Positions 18,914 through 27,762 of a stretch of 64,000 nt of DNA are shown in pieces (positions within the stretch are counted from its first letter, which is position 1; each line of letters starts with the position of its first letter). The translations under genes were made by a program, and so were the position numbers. The notes under the pieces are model-generated. The model saw only the letters and a program-made list of their open reading frames with translations. It ran no database searches and was not told the DNA's origin. Origin of the DNA: Emticicia aquatica (GTDB taxonomy: Bacteria; Bacteroidota; Bacteroidia; Cytophagales; Spirosomataceae); contig NZ_CAKLPY010000007.1 of the NCBI RefSeq assembly GCF_923079645.1, forward strand, positions 1 through 64,000, in the 5' to 3' direction.

Positions 18914-21094
18914 TTAAAAACGAGTAGAAACCATCAAATTTACGCCTCGTCCATCAGAAGCCCAAATGCCTGGCCCTGGATAAAACTGCGGACGTTTCGT
19001 GAAATATTGCTTGTTGGTTGCATTGTTTAGATTGAATTTTAATAATAGTTTTTTTGAGATTCTGTACGAAGCATTAAAATCCAAAATTCCGTAAGATGGC
19101 ACAAGTCCAACACTTCCATTCGCAGAAGGTTCAACAGTATTAAATGCGTCGGCGTAGCTTTTAGCTGTATAACTAAAAAGGCCAGTTATGCTTAATTTTT
19201 TATGTCTGAAAGTGATTCCATTTCGACTAATTATTTGCGGTGTACTTTCCACGAAATTACCTTCAATATTAATGTTTTTTTCACCCGAACGAATCTCGGC
19301 TTTCAAATAACGAGCTTCCATCAATGAGGTAGAAGTGAAAATTGATACATTCGTTTTTTCGTTGATTCTTGCGTAATACTCAATGAATGCTTCCAATCCT
19401 TTGGTAAATGAGTCGCCAATATTTGTTCTTAAAATTTGAAAATTTCCGTTAGCATCGGTTTGAGCCAACGTTCCGAGTCGATTTTTATAAAGTAACTGAA
19501 AATAAGTAAACTCAATTCTTAACTTTTCAAAATTCCCTTTGTAACCTGCTTCGAGGTTATAGCCACTCGCATCTTTCAAATTATCTGACGATTTCTCATA
19601 AATTGATGCAGGAATAATGTCTTTAAAGATTACTGGACGGTAAGCTTGTGAAAAACCAGCATACAAATTTTGGTTGGTTGAAAGTTGGTAATCGGCATTG
19701 ATGCCAAACAACGGAAAACGATGCGGAATCAAATTCGGCAATTTTGATGGGTCGTAATAACTAATTATTCCTAACATTTTTGACTCACCCGATTCAATTC
19801 TAAAACCTGGAGAAACAGCCAATTTTGACGTTAAATTAAGGCGATTTTCTACAAAAGCTGCAATATTTTGAGTTTTAAAATGCAAATCTCTTCCCCAATT
19901 TCCAGTGATACTTAAATCAAAATCACTGCCTGTTGTTCCTTTTCCTTGTTGACGACGGTGTAAATCATTATTCATCAATTGTACACCTCCAACCAAAATC
20001 GCAGGTAATTTTCCAACACGATATTCATGCAAAATTCTGAACTCAGATGTATAACTGTGGTAATTATCAATATCAACTTGGCGGTTGGCGTATTGCAGCG
20101 TTTGTGGGTCAATTTTATCAATAATATCAGCTGTTTTATCAAACATGACACTATTTCTCGAACCCAAAACGGCCGATGTAACCCACGAAAGTTTTGTACG
20201 GTTGCTCAAAGCCCAATTGAATGTAAGCGAAGGCACATAAATATCTGGACTATAATAATTTCTCGAGCGAATCGATGCTTTTGGGTCGGCATAAAACATC
20301 GCATCGGTTTGTTGACCTGCTAATTGAAAAACATATTTTGAGCGAGAAAAATCAGCTTTTATAGATAATTTTTGGGTTGGACGATAGGTAATTTGAGCAG
20401 ATTGTGCTTCATAATTACTTCGGCTATTATCACGATATCCATCTGAAACTCGTTTACTATAATAAGCATAATAATTAACCTTCCCGACTTGTCCACCAAC
20501 GGCATTGTAAGTACTCAACAGGCCAAAAGAACCAATACTATTGGTGCTTTCAAAATCAAAAACTTTGGTAGAATCACCTTGTTTTCCAATATAATTGAGC
20601 ATCCCACCAAATTGAGCTCCGTATTGCAAAGAACCAGTTCCTCTAATCATTTCAATGTTCTGAATCGCTTCCATTGGCATTGAATAATGGCTGGCAGGAT
20701 AACCATAAATATCAGAGTTCGTTATAATCCCATCTTTACGGATATTGAATTCCCAGCCACGATGTGGGTCTAGTCCACGCGTAGAAATATTTATTTGATT
20801 GCCCGAACCATCCATATCATAAACAAAAACCCCAGGTATTTTAGCAAAAATTTGTCGAGGTGTTTTTTCTGCAATATTTGCATCAAGGCCTAAAACATTG
20901 ATAACTTCAGTCTTTTTCCCTGCATAAAGAAATGTTCCTTTTGTATTGGGCAGACTTTGGATATTCAATTTATATTGTTGTTCAACCACCTGTATTTCAT
21001 CGAGTTTCAGCACTTTTGTTGAATCTTTTTTTTCTTGAGCAAAAACAAATTGGACAGAAAACAGTAGAAAGAATAGTATATTTTTATTTTTCAT
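18914..21094 (-). CDS. TonB-dependent outer-membrane receptor (FecA-like)
   Basis: 726 aa with a signal peptide (ends FVFAQ). The plug domain spans about residues 60-200 (PRQIFAKIPGVFVYDMDGSG, ISTRGLDPHRGWEFNIRKDG, IEMIRGTGSLQYGAQFGGMLNYI), the 22-strand barrel about 210-726, ending in an aromatic Phe (VSTRF). There is no SusC-type carboxypeptidase-like N-terminal extension. The sequence is closest in style to ferric-dicitrate/siderophore receptors, so iron uptake is likely, but the substrate is inference. It begins 11 bases inside the end of the DoxX gene, so the two are translationally coupled. A terminator follows. Confidence 0.88.
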   Translation of the reverse strand: MKNKNILFFLLFSVQFVFAQEKKDSTKVLKLDEIQVVEQQYKLNIQSLPNTKGTFLYAGKKTEVINVLGLDANIAEKTPRQIFAKIPGVFVYDMDGSGNQINISTRGLDPHRGWEFNIRKDGIITNSDIYGYPASHYSMPMEAIQNIEMIRGTGSLQYGAQFGGMLNYIGKQGDSTKVFDFESTNSIGSFGLLSTYNAVGGQVGKVNYYAYYSKRVSDGYRDNSRSNYEAQSAQITYRPTQKLSIKADFSRSKYVFQLAGQQTDAMFYADPKASIRSRNYYSPDIYVPSLTFNWALSNRTKLSWVTSAVLGSRNSVMFDKTADIIDKIDPQTLQYANRQVDIDNYHSYTSEFRILHEYRVGKLPAILVGGVQLMNNDLHRRQQGKGTTGSDFDLSITGNWGRDLHFKTQNIAAFVENRLNLTSKLAVSPGFRIESGESKMLGIISYYDPSKLPNLIPHRFPLFGINADYQLSTNQNLYAGFSQAYRPVIFKDIIPASIYEKSSDNLKDASGYNLEAGYKGNFEKLRIEFTYFQLLYKNRLGTLAQTDANGNFQILRTNIGDSFTKGLEAFIEYYARINEKTNVSIFTSTSLMEARYLKAEIRSGEKNINIEGNFVESTPQIISRNGITFRHKKLSITGLFSYTAKSYADAFNTVEPSANGSVGLVPSYGILDFNASYRISKKLLLKFNLNNATNKQYFTKRPQFYPGPGIWASDGRGVNLMVSTRF

Positions 21095-21530
21095 TGTTAT
21101 TGCTATTTTGTTGGTAAACAGTGTAAGCCGAAGCTATTAATACAATGTTTTTGATGATATATTGACCAGCTAAAGTCAAAGCAAAATTTGACTGCCAAGT
21201 CTCGCTTGGTAAAAGAATTAGGGGTAAAAAAGTGGTAAACATTTGCAAACAAAAGAGTACAAAAGCAATTTTCGTAAGCTTTGGAAACAACCATAATAAA
21301 CCTATCAAGCATTCTGTCAAACCTAAAAAAGGAATAAAAAAAGAAGCAGAAATGTACGGTTCAATGGTTTGATGGTGCAAATGAGTTACAATATCTTTGG
21401 CAGGTGAAAGTCCAATGATTTTGAGAAAACCAAACCAAAAGAAAACAATAAAAAGAGCTAAACGATTCATCCAAATAAATGAAAATTGATTTGAATGGGT
21501 ATTATCCAAAGTCGAAGTATTTTTTTTCAT
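21084..21530 (-). CDS. DoxX-like integral membrane protein
   Basis: 148 aa with four predicted membrane helices (about 28-48, 65-85, 92-112, 122-142) and the family phrase FFWFGFLKIIGLSPAK. DoxX-family proteins are small inner-membrane proteins linked to redox homeostasis; the exact role is unknown. Its last 11 bases overlap the start of the TonB receptor, which argues that the pair works together. Confidence 0.75.
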   Translation of the reverse strand: MKKNTSTLDNTHSNQFSFIWMNRLALFIVFFWFGFLKIIGLSPAKDIVTHLHHQTIEPYISASFFIPFLGLTECLIGLLWLFPKLTKIAFVLFCLQMFTTFLPLILLPSETWQSNFALTLAGQYIIKNIVLIASAYTVYQQNSNNNEK

Positions 21531-21616
21531 GAAAATTCTAAATTAATGTATAAAAAAAACGTAGCATTACCTTCTTGAAAGGAATGCCAAGCGAATTAAT
21601 CAATCAATAAGGGAAT

Positions 21617-22168
21617 TTATGAAAACATCGGTGGCGGAGCATTGACCGATAAAATATGTATTGAATTCGGAGCAGTATAATGATAGTTTTTTGTCGGTAA
21701 ATCTTCAACCAAAAACCACGCAATCGTTTTTGAATGAAGTTCAACGTAATCTTTCGTGATAGTACTAAAAAGTTCTAACGCTTTTTGACTAGAAGTTTTA
21801 TGTTTTTTTGAGAAAAGATTCAAGTTTTCGTGTACTTCATTCATCAAAGCCAACAAATTATCTCGACTTACATCAAGGCGACTATAATAGGTATAAAGCG
21901 TATCTTTTTGATAAACTTGTTCGTAAGATTGATAAAAATCACCTTCGTAAATTGCCGTATTTCCTTCTATTATATCATTTCGCCATTCGGTTTGATATGG
22001 CATCGAAATTTGCATTTTGAATACCAATTTATCTCCACTTATCACAACAAAGCTGCTTTCTTTTACCCGATGGCTTTCCTGCCATTCGTTCCAAAATGAA
22101 ATAAATGTAAAGCCCAAAACATTACAAAGTAACAGGCAAAGAAATAATATGGAAGCCGCTTTTTTCAG
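21617..22168 (-). CDS. Exported protein of unknown function, possible CTG start
   Basis: No recognised family. The frame from a TTG at 22117 gives 166 aa without any signal peptide, but the same frame extends upstream to a CTG at 22168, directly after a TAA stop, and the added 17 residues (KKAASILFLCLLLCN) form a good signal sequence. No ATG or GTG exists between stop and CTG. The mature part is rich in acidic and aromatic residues and has a helical stretch at about 90-140; it ends in SVNAPPPMFS. Placed upstream of DoxX and the TonB receptor on the same strand (86-base gap), it may belong to the same operon. Confidence 0.5.
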   Translation of the reverse strand: MKKAASILFLCLLLCNVLGFTFISFWNEWQESHRVKESSFVVISGDKLVFKMQISMPYQTEWRNDIIEGNTAIYEGDFYQSYEQVYQKDTLYTYYSRLDVSRDNLLALMNEVHENLNLFSKKHKTSSQKALELFSTITKDYVELHSKTIAWFLVEDLPTKNYHYTAPNSIHILSVNAPPPMFS

Positions 22169-22228
22169 TTAAATAAATATCGTTTTAATCATACAAATCT
22201 AATTTTTTAATTAGATTTTGTAAAAAAA

Positions 22229-22290
22229 TTTAGCAAAGAAAGTGATTAAACCATTCAAAAATAATGATTTATATCACATTCTTTGCTAAA
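22229..22290 (-). terminator. Terminator after outer-membrane barrel gene 22306
   Basis: TTTAGCAAAGAA (22229-22240) pairs with 22279-22290 and, after one mismatch, GTGAT pairs with ATCAC; on the minus strand a run of seven T follows. It closes the 25923-22306 operon. Confidence 0.75.
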
Positions 22291-22305
22291 GAAACTAAAA
22301 TTTAT

Positions 22306-23352
22306 TTAGAAACGATACGCATAAGTAGCCGAAAGGAAATAATCAGCAAACGCTGCATCGCCCGATTTGAAACCTGTTGCTGTCCACGTTGGAATACGAT
22401 TTCTTACAACTGCATATGGCACTGCAACCAAAAGAGAACTTTTGTGACTGCTCCAAATGATTCCTGGCTCAATCGAAACAATATAACCTGGGCGGCGAGA
22501 ACCACCGCTACCACCAATGGCATCAACTGCTGGTAAACCTTCTAATCTTCCGCCTAAACTAACTGCAATATTGCGTTTAGGAAACAACGCATAAGTCATA
22601 CCTACACGAGCTCCAAATTGGTCAGGCACTGAAAGATTGGTTGCTCTATTTAATTCTTTCGGGCTGAATAAATAGAAACCATTGAAATATAGATTTGCTT
22701 TCTTGAATAATGAGTAATATCCTTGCACTTCGATACTTTCACCCCAACCGCTATCGCCTAATTGGATTGATTGGTCAACTTGTTTTACTTGGATATATTC
22801 TTTTTTATCTTTATCTAATTTGTGAAACCCGTCTTGCACATTAGCATTGCCTGTTGGAGCTTTTATTCCTACACCAATAGCAATATTACCTTTCGTGTGT
22901 GTCATTGGATTAAATAACCAAAAAGAAGCCGACAAACGCATATCACCAACACCTTTTGATTGTGTATGAAAACGTGGATTTGACCCTGCTGGTGTACCAT
23001 TTCCGTAATGTTCATAAAGAGATGAGCGGTCGTTGAATGAAAGCGGCACATTAACCGTAACATTTAGACGATTAGTAATAGCATAAGTAAGTCCAAAATC
23101 GAAACTGTGTTGGTCGTTGATAACTTCGGTGTGTTGTTCTACTCTTTGTTTTTGCTCAACTGTTCCCACAAAATGTTTGTATGAATGTAAGTAACGATAA
23201 TTTGACGAAACTTGAAAATCGCCAGCGTGCATAAATGCTGACCCGCTCGGATTTCCATTCGCCGTTGCCATCGAACGTACAGCAATACAACCTTGTGAAA
23301 AAGCTGACGAAAAAACTGCCATAAAAGCAAAAGTAAGTAATAGTTTTTTCAT
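22306..23352 (-). CDS. Outer-membrane beta-barrel protein (transporter-like)
   Basis: 348 aa with a signal peptide (ends SSAFSQ, about residue 20), alternating polar/hydrophobic strands throughout and a C-terminal aromatic residue (ATYAYRF), as in outer-membrane barrels. The phrases YAITNRLNVTVNVPLSF and KGVGDMRLSASF resemble the MetA/phenol-degradation type channel family. It shares the strand pattern ITN(K/R)LNV with the barrel at 25012. Third gene of a minus-strand operon 25923 to 22306, after the haloperoxidase-like lipoprotein. Transported substrate unknown. Confidence 0.7.
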   Translation of the reverse strand: MKKLLLTFAFMAVFSSAFSQGCIAVRSMATANGNPSGSAFMHAGDFQVSSNYRYLHSYKHFVGTVEQKQRVEQHTEVINDQHSFDFGLTYAITNRLNVTVNVPLSFNDRSSLYEHYGNGTPAGSNPRFHTQSKGVGDMRLSASFWLFNPMTHTKGNIAIGVGIKAPTGNANVQDGFHKLDKDKKEYIQVKQVDQSIQLGDSGWGESIEVQGYYSLFKKANLYFNGFYLFSPKELNRATNLSVPDQFGARVGMTYALFPKRNIAVSLGGRLEGLPAVDAIGGSGGSRRPGYIVSIEPGIIWSSHKSSLLVAVPYAVVRNRIPTWTATGFKSGDAAFADYFLSATYAYRF

Positions 23353-23425
23353 AATATTTTTGGTTAAAAATGAGTATATTAAAAAGAGAAAGTTAATTTA
23401 ACAATGTTTTTATTTTCTAGGATTA

Positions 23426-24973
23426 TCAATAACCCGAACCATCAGTTTTGCCTCTAGCAATAGCATATTCACCGATTTTTTTGCCATGAACTAATCCCAT
23501 TGTGCAATCTACTCGGTAGTGAATCAGTCCATAAACCCTAGAATTAGATGCTTCTTGAGCTTTAGCAGTCATTTCGGAAGCTTTGTTTGGAAAAATAGCT
23601 CCTAAAACAGTTGCCGCCGCCGAAGAAAACGTTGAATGGCCAGAAGTATATGAAGGGAAATTTGGTAAACCAACTGATGTTTTCACACCAAATTGTTGCG
23701 GTCGAGGTGTATAATAATAATATTTCGTTTCCCAGCAAGCAATTCCTGCATCCATTAGAGCTGTATTTACTAAAGCTAAAGTTCGGGCAGTTGCTACTTC
23801 GCTAAATTTATTTTCAAAGCAAAGATTGGCTGCTTCACGACTCCAATGCCCTGGTGGCGTATAACTTCCTGCACCATCTGCCCAATAATTAGCAATACGA
23901 GCTTGTTCACGTGTTTGATTTTTTTCAATCGATTTCAACTCGTCAATGTCTTTTTGAAACTCTGCCGAGTTTTCCAAATATGGAATCAACGGACGAATAT
24001 TCACTAACGTAGCCTTGTCGAAATTCCAAGTTGCTACCGCTCCATAGTTTGGCAACATTGGAGGTCGTGCAGGAGTTTCTTGGCTTACCCACGGATTTTT
24101 AACACCTATTTTTTTAGCATTTTCAATCATTCCAGCCGTAAGTGTTTGGTTATTTGAAGCACTCATACCGTCTGTTTTAGCTCTTGCCATTACTTTTGCA
24201 CCCACAGCTTTGCCAAGGGCTTCTCCTGCCGAAATATCCGACGGAACATTCATTCCAGCCCAAAGACGAGCATTTTTAGCTTCCGCTAACTTTGAATCTA
24301 AATAAGGCACTTCGCCAGGAAACATCGCAACCAAAATAGTGTACGATGCCGCTGCAACAACAGCATCTTCTGACGGATACGATGGCAAATCGGTTACAGG
24401 TAATAAAGTTGTGATAGAAGCATCATTTTTTGATGGAGCTTTACGATTATAAGTATATTTATAATTCCAAGCACTCACCAAAGCATCATATTGAGCAACA
24501 CTCAAATACGCCAATGCACGAGCGGTATAAGGCGGATTAGCAAAAGGAAATTTAGGGTCAGCTAATGGATTAGCTGCATCTGGAACTGGGTATTTTCCTT
24601 CGGCATTTGATGCTGGCGGAATATTATATCTAGCCGCTAATTCACGAGCAATTTCGTTCCATCGATATGCTGCTCCCGCACCCCAATACGCAACGGCTGT
24701 TTTATTTTCAGCCGAAATGCCCGAAACTGTTGTTTTCAATGCTGCTAATTCTGCTTGGTATTCAGTTGAATTGACAGCTTTAGGTTCGGCCACATTTATA
24801 TCGGTAGGAGAACCCAAAATATAAGTTTTCCAAGAACCTGCTTTTTCATCTAATTTTGCTGGAACAAAAGCCTCTTTTGTTGGTTCAGAAACATTTTTAT
24901 CGCACGAACTAACGATAATACCAAACCCTAAAACAACTAATAATAAACTTGATATTTTGTATATATTTTTCAT
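23426..24973 (-). CDS. Vanadium haloperoxidase / PAP2-like lipoprotein (paralogue 4)
   Basis: 515 aa, the longest of the four paralogues. Lipoprotein signal ends in VSSC. The complete chloroperoxidase signature is present: K-x6-RP (KYYYYTPRP, about 416), SGH (YTSGHST, about 444) and SR-x5-H-x3-D (SRVYGLIHYRVD, about 479). Unlike the other three it has a long N-terminal half with PPYTARALAYLSVAQYDAL and SYPSEDAVVAAASY, which looks like an internal duplication of the PAP2 helical bundle. Sandwiched between two outer-membrane barrel genes (73- and 38-base gaps), so it probably acts with them on an imported or exported compound. Acid phosphatase activity remains an alternative. Confidence 0.85.
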   Translation of the reverse strand: MKNIYKISSLLLVVLGFGIIVSSCDKNVSEPTKEAFVPAKLDEKAGSWKTYILGSPTDINVAEPKAVNSTEYQAELAALKTTVSGISAENKTAVAYWGAGAAYRWNEIARELAARYNIPPASNAEGKYPVPDAANPLADPKFPFANPPYTARALAYLSVAQYDALVSAWNYKYTYNRKAPSKNDASITTLLPVTDLPSYPSEDAVVAAASYTILVAMFPGEVPYLDSKLAEAKNARLWAGMNVPSDISAGEALGKAVGAKVMARAKTDGMSASNNQTLTAGMIENAKKIGVKNPWVSQETPARPPMLPNYGAVATWNFDKATLVNIRPLIPYLENSAEFQKDIDELKSIEKNQTREQARIANYWADGAGSYTPPGHWSREAANLCFENKFSEVATARTLALVNTALMDAGIACWETKYYYYTPRPQQFGVKTSVGLPNFPSYTSGHSTFSSAAATVLGAIFPNKASEMTAKAQEASNSRVYGLIHYRVDCTMGLVHGKKIGEYAIARGKTDGSGY

Positions 24974-25011
24974 TTATTCTTTACAATATAAATTTCACAA
25001 TAAACACCTTT

Positions 25012-25923
25012 CTACTTCTTTGTTACTTGCTTTAAATAATTAAATTGGTATAAAATTCCAATCGAAAAACTAACTGTTTGTCCAACATTCAACCCATTTA
25101 TCACTTTTGATGCTCTTAGATTAAAACCAATATTTTTGGGTTGATATTTAGCATACAAACCAACACTTGTGGCAGTCATGTTATTTGTTGGAAATGGCAT
25201 ATCATTGCGACGAATATTATCACCACCAACACACGAAAACTTTTCAACAAAAGCCTCAGCCTGAATTCCTTTTTTATCATATCCAGCTCTTAACGCCACA
25301 TCGGTAGCATTCGGTACACGCACTTCATTAGTATTATAAACACGGTTATCAGCTTGGTATGCATCACGGTCAACTTTGATATTACTACGAAAAATATAAC
25401 TTGCATGAGCAGTTACATAAGCTCCCGATGCGTGCTTGTAATTACCAATTAATCTACCAGTTGCAGTTTTGGTTTGTAAACCGATTGACATTGGCAAAAA
25501 ATCAGGTACATAATTTCCAACTGGAACCGAACCACCGATAACTCCATGTAACGAAATACCTTTATCGTTTTCGACCAATTTGTATTTCAACCAACCTGAA
25601 AAATCTTGTATTCCTTTTTGTCCCATCAAATTTCCCGCACTGGCTTTTGTTTGCACATAAGGCAAGCCAACAATTACATTCAATTTATTAGTAATTCCGA
25701 CCGCCAACATTGGTATTACACTTTCAGTTGTAAGCGTTCCAATATTGAAATTTTCACGTTTCAATGTATTCTCCCAATACTGTTTCCAACTACTATTGTT
25801 GTATGAAACAGCCAAACACCCTGTATTCTTGGGCATATAAATTACATCATGTGGCATTTGAGCAAACACACTTGAGGTGGCACATAGCAGCCCTACAAAT
25901 GTGTATTTAATTATTGAATTCAT
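25012..25923 (-). CDS. Outer-membrane beta-barrel protein, first gene of operon
   Basis: About 303 aa from the ATG at 25923 (signal peptide MNSIIKYTFVGLL to VFAQ); an ATG at 25953 would add ten residues before the signal sequence and is less likely. Barrel strands are visible through the sequence (ITNKLNVIVGLPYV, GLYAKYQPKNIGFNLRASK, SIGILYQF). Function unknown. It is followed on the minus strand by the haloperoxidase-like lipoprotein and a second barrel. Its upstream region holds two TTCC-N8-GGAA sites. Confidence 0.7.
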   Translation of the reverse strand: MNSIIKYTFVGLLCATSSVFAQMPHDVIYMPKNTGCLAVSYNNSSWKQYWENTLKRENFNIGTLTTESVIPMLAVGITNKLNVIVGLPYVQTKASAGNLMGQKGIQDFSGWLKYKLVENDKGISLHGVIGGSVPVGNYVPDFLPMSIGLQTKTATGRLIGNYKHASGAYVTAHASYIFRSNIKVDRDAYQADNRVYNTNEVRVPNATDVALRAGYDKKGIQAEAFVEKFSCVGGDNIRRNDMPFPTNNMTATSVGLYAKYQPKNIGFNLRASKVINGLNVGQTVSFSIGILYQFNYLKQVTKK

Positions 25924-26046
25924 TTTTCTTTGGTAAAATTTTAATCCGTACATCTTCTCTTTTTAGTGAAATAAATAATAGAACTATTTTGATTTTTTAT
26001 TGGATTCTTTAATTTCTATCACAAAGAAAATACTTTTTTAATTATT

Positions 26047-26062
26047 TTCCAATTTTATGGAA
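26047..26062. promoter_or_regulatory. Candidate XRE operator, site 1 (TTCC-N8-GGAA)
   Basis: TTCCAATTTTATGGAA, 124 bases upstream of the barrel-gene ATG. It overlaps an 11-bp inverted repeat (26053-26063 with 26080-26090), and extra TTCC half-sites lie at 26068 and 26081. Same palindrome as at 26217, 27717, 27747 and 27951. Confidence 0.55.
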
Positions 26063-26216
26063 TATTTTTCCGAAAAAACATTCCATAAAAGATATGTTTC
26101 ACAAAAAATAAGCTTTTTAGAGAAGAAAATAAGGATCTCTCCACAAATTATACCCAAATAAAGTATTTTAAAAGTATTACTTTTTATAAAAAAATATTAA
26201 ATTTTCCAGAATAAAA

Positions 26217-26232
26217 TTCCATAATTACGGAA
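26217..26232. promoter_or_regulatory. Candidate XRE operator, site 2 (TTCC-N8-GGAA)
   Basis: TTCCATAATTACGGAA inside a longer AAAATTCC/GGAATTTT palindrome (26213-26236). It lies in the 510-base gap between the barrel operon and the DUF3179 gene. The rest of that gap is AT-rich with two terminators at 26299 and 26397. Confidence 0.5.
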
Positions 26233-26298
26233 TTTTGTTTATAAACCAATATAAACCTTAGAGTGTTGAAGTGAAAAGGTCAATTATTTAAGCAAAAA

Positions 26299-26331
26299 AA
26301 ACTCTGCACATAAAATCAATGTGCAGAGTTT
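26299..26331 (-). terminator. Second tandem terminator after DUF3179 gene
   Basis: 13-bp stem (26299-26311 with 26319-26331) with loop of 7; on the minus strand GTGCAGAGTT is followed by a long T-run. Confidence 0.85.
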
Positions 26332-26396
26332 GAAAACACTTAATCAAATCTTTAATAATTTTTTTATTACGAAATTTATAGTCGAAAGAAATAAAA

Positions 26397-26425
26397 ACTC
26401 TGCACTGTCAAATGCGGTACAGAGT
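26397..26425 (-). terminator. First tandem terminator after DUF3179 gene
   Basis: 9-bp stem with one mismatch (26397-26405 with 26417-26425) followed on the minus strand by TTTTT. Its arm shares ACTCTGCAC with the hairpin about 95 bases further on. Confidence 0.7.
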
Positions 26426-26463
26426 CCGAACAAATAACCTATGACGAATTTCGCTTCTGTGAC

Positions 26464-27618
26464 TTAATATTTTTTTGTTGCAGCATGAAATGTCTGCCAA
26501 CTATGCCAAAACTCTTGGTAAGCATTTATTCGCTTGAGCGAGTTTATTTTTTTTGATTGACCAACCTTATTACCATCCAACGTAAAATATTGGTCATCAA
26601 ACCTAAGCGTATCATTTTTAATTGAAAACTGAGCATCTTTAGATGGTCTTTCAAAAGCAAAAAAACTTTTATTATCGGCCGCCATAACTATCAATACGGG
26701 TTTCATTCCTACTTGCTCGTTGATAATTCTTTCTTTTTTCAAGCGAAGCCAATCAAAAGCTTTGCTTTCTTTTCCAATTTCGATACCAACTACCCAAGAT
26801 TTATCTTTCCACGACAAAGAATCAGTTCGGGTTAAATCACTTTTACTTTTTCCTTTTTCGTACTTAGCCGTACTATCATACTTCTCTTTAAAATTCAAAT
26901 CAGGTTGCATAACTAAACTATTTGGATACAATGCTAACCATTTTTCGAGCGAAGTTTGTTGAGCTAGTAATTCAGGAAGAAATTGACCTTTTAATTTTCC
27001 TGTAATAGCCTCGCCATTGGCTTGTCGCCACCAGCTTTTGGTTGTTACATCTTCAAACATGGCATTAAAATGGTCCATTCCTACCAAGCGAAATTTCTCA
27101 GGTTTTCCATTTACGATTGGCTCAAAAATTCGTCCAGTACGGCATACAGAGCAGTAGGTTACCATAATTGGTTTTCCTGCTAATGTGTCTAATACTTGAT
27201 GATGATAGGCAATTAATGAGATTGGATAGGCTTTCGCTTCACCATTTATCTCGATTCCAAGTACAATCCTATCTTTTTTAACTTTATTCGACTTTGCATT
27301 TTTTAATTGTAAATCTTTCGGCAAATAGAACATCGAATCGGCGGCCATCATAAAATTAAATACATATATTGACGCTAAAACCGCTATTATACTCGTCAAA
27401 GTAAACCATTTCGAGGTTTTTAAAGCTTTCAAAAAGCCAACTATTGCTAGTAAAAAAAAGAAGCCACGAAAAGCCCAACGCCAAGTATAAAGAAAGTACG
27501 CAAAATCAAGGCTTTTGATTCGTTGACTGCCTGGCATTGGCATGATGAAATAAACATTCAAAAACTCAAATAAGATTAATCCGATTATTCCAACATAAAA
27601 AAGTTTTTTCATAACCAT
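26464..27618 (-). CDS. DUF3179 family membrane-anchored protein
   Basis: 384 aa. Three hydrophobic helices at about residues 4-24, 45-65 and 73-93 are followed by a DUF3179 domain (about 110-380) with its hallmarks VLGIEINGEAKAYPISLIAYHHQV, the CxxC motif YCSVCRTG (about 180) and FRLVGMDHFNAMFED. The molecular role of DUF3179 is unknown; the CxxC and conserved histidines suggest metal or redox chemistry. ATG at 27612 (MKKLFYVG) is an equally good start. It lies between the barrel/haloperoxidase operon and the XRE regulator gene, divergent from the latter, so the operators near 27717 could also control it. Confidence 0.8.
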   Translation of the reverse strand: MVMKKLFYVGIIGLILFEFLNVYFIMPMPGSQRIKSLDFAYFLYTWRWAFRGFFFLLAIVGFLKALKTSKWFTLTSIIAVLASIYVFNFMMAADSMFYLPKDLQLKNAKSNKVKKDRIVLGIEINGEAKAYPISLIAYHHQVLDTLAGKPIMVTYCSVCRTGRIFEPIVNGKPEKFRLVGMDHFNAMFEDVTTKSWWRQANGEAITGKLKGQFLPELLAQQTSLEKWLALYPNSLVMQPDLNFKEKYDSTAKYEKGKSKSDLTRTDSLSWKDKSWVVGIEIGKESKAFDWLRLKKERIINEQVGMKPVLIVMAADNKSFFAFERPSKDAQFSIKNDTLRFDDQYFTLDGNKVGQSKKINSLKRINAYQEFWHSWQTFHAATKKY

Positions 27619-27716
27619 GTATTACTTTATTTTCGATTCAACAATAGAAATTAGATTTTTTAATCATTAATGAATTCATTAAATTGCAAAGCAAAGTAAC
27701 AAACAAGAATTAAAAA

Positions 27717-27762
27717 TTCCAAATTTGTGGAAAATAAATAATATAATTCCGAAATAATGGAA
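27717..27762. promoter_or_regulatory. Paired candidate operators at the XRE gene start (TTCC-N8-GGAA x2)
   Basis: TTCCAAATTTGTGGAA at 27717-27732 and TTCCGAAATAATGGAA at 27747-27762, 30 bases apart centre to centre. The second covers the ATG of the regulator at 27757. This is the arrangement expected for autorepression, and the region also serves the divergent DUF3179 gene. Confidence 0.6.

Noticed and set aside
26053..26090. 11-bp inverted repeat as end of a transposable element
   Set aside because: No transposase, target-site duplication or second element end is seen; it overlaps the TTCC-N8-GGAA site and is better explained as an operator cluster.
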